From Alistipes sp. (GTDB lineage Bacteria; Bacteroidota; Bacteroidia; Bacteroidales; Rikenellaceae): DNA of 5,559 bases. How positions within the stretch are numbered: position 1 is the first letter of the stretch; each line of letters starts with the position of its first letter. Below, piece after piece: positions 5,390 through 5,559 of the stretch. Position numbers and translations under genes: made by a program. The stretch covers positions 1-5,559 of the forward strand of contig JAGBTW010000165.1 of assembly GCA_017631135.1 (NCBI GenBank), given 5' to 3'. Below the pieces are notes generated by a model. It saw nothing but the letters and a program-made list of their open reading frames with translations. It was not told the origin of the DNA and did no database searches.

Positions 5390-5464
5390 GGTGGAAGATG
5401 GGATTCGAACCCACGACCTTAGGAACCACAATCCTCTACTCTAACCGACTGAGCTACATCCACC
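5390..5464 (-). tRNA. tRNA-His, anticodon GTG
   Basis: Read on the minus strand the bases fold as a cloverleaf: acceptor 5' strand GTGGATG, D-arm GCTC...GAGT, anticodon loop TTGTGGT with anticodon GTG, T-stem GTGGG/CCCAT with loop TTCGAAT, acceptor 3' strand CTTCCAC and discriminator C73. The extra G at position -1 (5464), opposite C73, is the histidine identity element, so I include it. CCA is not encoded and would be added enzymatically. Two stem positions are odd: T6 faces T67 in the acceptor stem, and G27 faces A43 at the base of the anticodon stem. Other stem pairs are canonical or G-U. The 3' 20 bases are part of the duplicated segment at 5131-5154. The gene has its own promoter and terminator and appears functional. 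Confidence 0.95.
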
Positions 5465-5490
5465 ATTTGATTTGTTTCCCAAATCGGGTG

Positions 5491-5521
5491 CAAATATACT
5501 AACTTTTTTCTATCTTCCAAA
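5491..5521 (-). promoter_or_regulatory. Promoter of tRNA-His, Bacteroides type
   Basis: On the minus strand TTTG at 5518-5521 is the -33 element and TATATTTG at 5491-5498 the -7 element, separated by exactly 19 bases; both match the consensus fully. Transcription should begin near 5485, about 20 bases before the tRNA 5' end. Confidence 0.88.
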
Positions 5522-5559
5522 ATTTTCCCTCTCTATTTTGAAAATATTTTGCAAAATAT

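Noticed and set aside
5099..5422. Open frame of 107 codons on the plus strand
   Set aside because: GGRWDSN, encoded twice, is the well-known false translation of a tRNA 3' end; the frame runs antisense into tRNA-His.

Overview
The window looks like chromosomal DNA of a Bacteroidota bacterium, most likely order Bacteroidales. Four independent signs agree. Rho carries a long disordered N-terminal insert. The lipoprotein has a fimbrillin-like N-terminal region. Two promoters match the Bacteroides-type pattern of a -33 TTTG, a 19-nt spacer and a -7 TAnnTTTG. The start codons lack a Shine-Dalgarno sequence and have A/T-rich leaders. I cannot assign a genus from this alone.

Layout. At 1-2175 a two-gene operon reads on the minus strand: a 45-residue peptide gene (2038-2175), then 16 bases later a 652-residue lipoprotein gene (63-2021), closed by a strong terminator hairpin (6-41). 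From 2176 to about 3196 there is a 1-kb stretch without a credible gene. It holds two inverted copies of a ~162-bp repeat with imperfect terminal inverted repeats (2313-2474 and 2838-2998). Copy B is flanked by two mutually inverted arrays of a 9-bp unit. A 9-G tract sits in the loop of an A/T-rich hairpin. From 3174 a clear promoter drives rho (3281-4972, plus strand), which ends at a strong terminator (4998-5038). A second gene-free stretch (5040-5389) is dense with inverted repeats and contains a 24-bp exact copy of the 3' end of tRNA-His. The intact tRNA-His(GUG) gene (5390-5464) reads leftwards from its own promoter (5491-5521), and its terminator lies at 5350-5375.

How the genes work together. 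Rho is the housekeeping transcription-termination helicase and tRNA-His serves translation; neither has an evident link to the lipoprotein operon. The small peptide and the lipoprotein are probably co-transcribed and may act together at the cell surface, but no function can be read from sequence.

There is no defence system, CRISPR array, integrase or transposase gene in the window. The most interesting material is the small peptide with its lipoprotein, the nested inverted repeat structure at 2311-3071, and the tRNA-His 3'-end duplication, which resembles an attachment-site scar and coincides with a mismatch in the tRNA acceptor stem.
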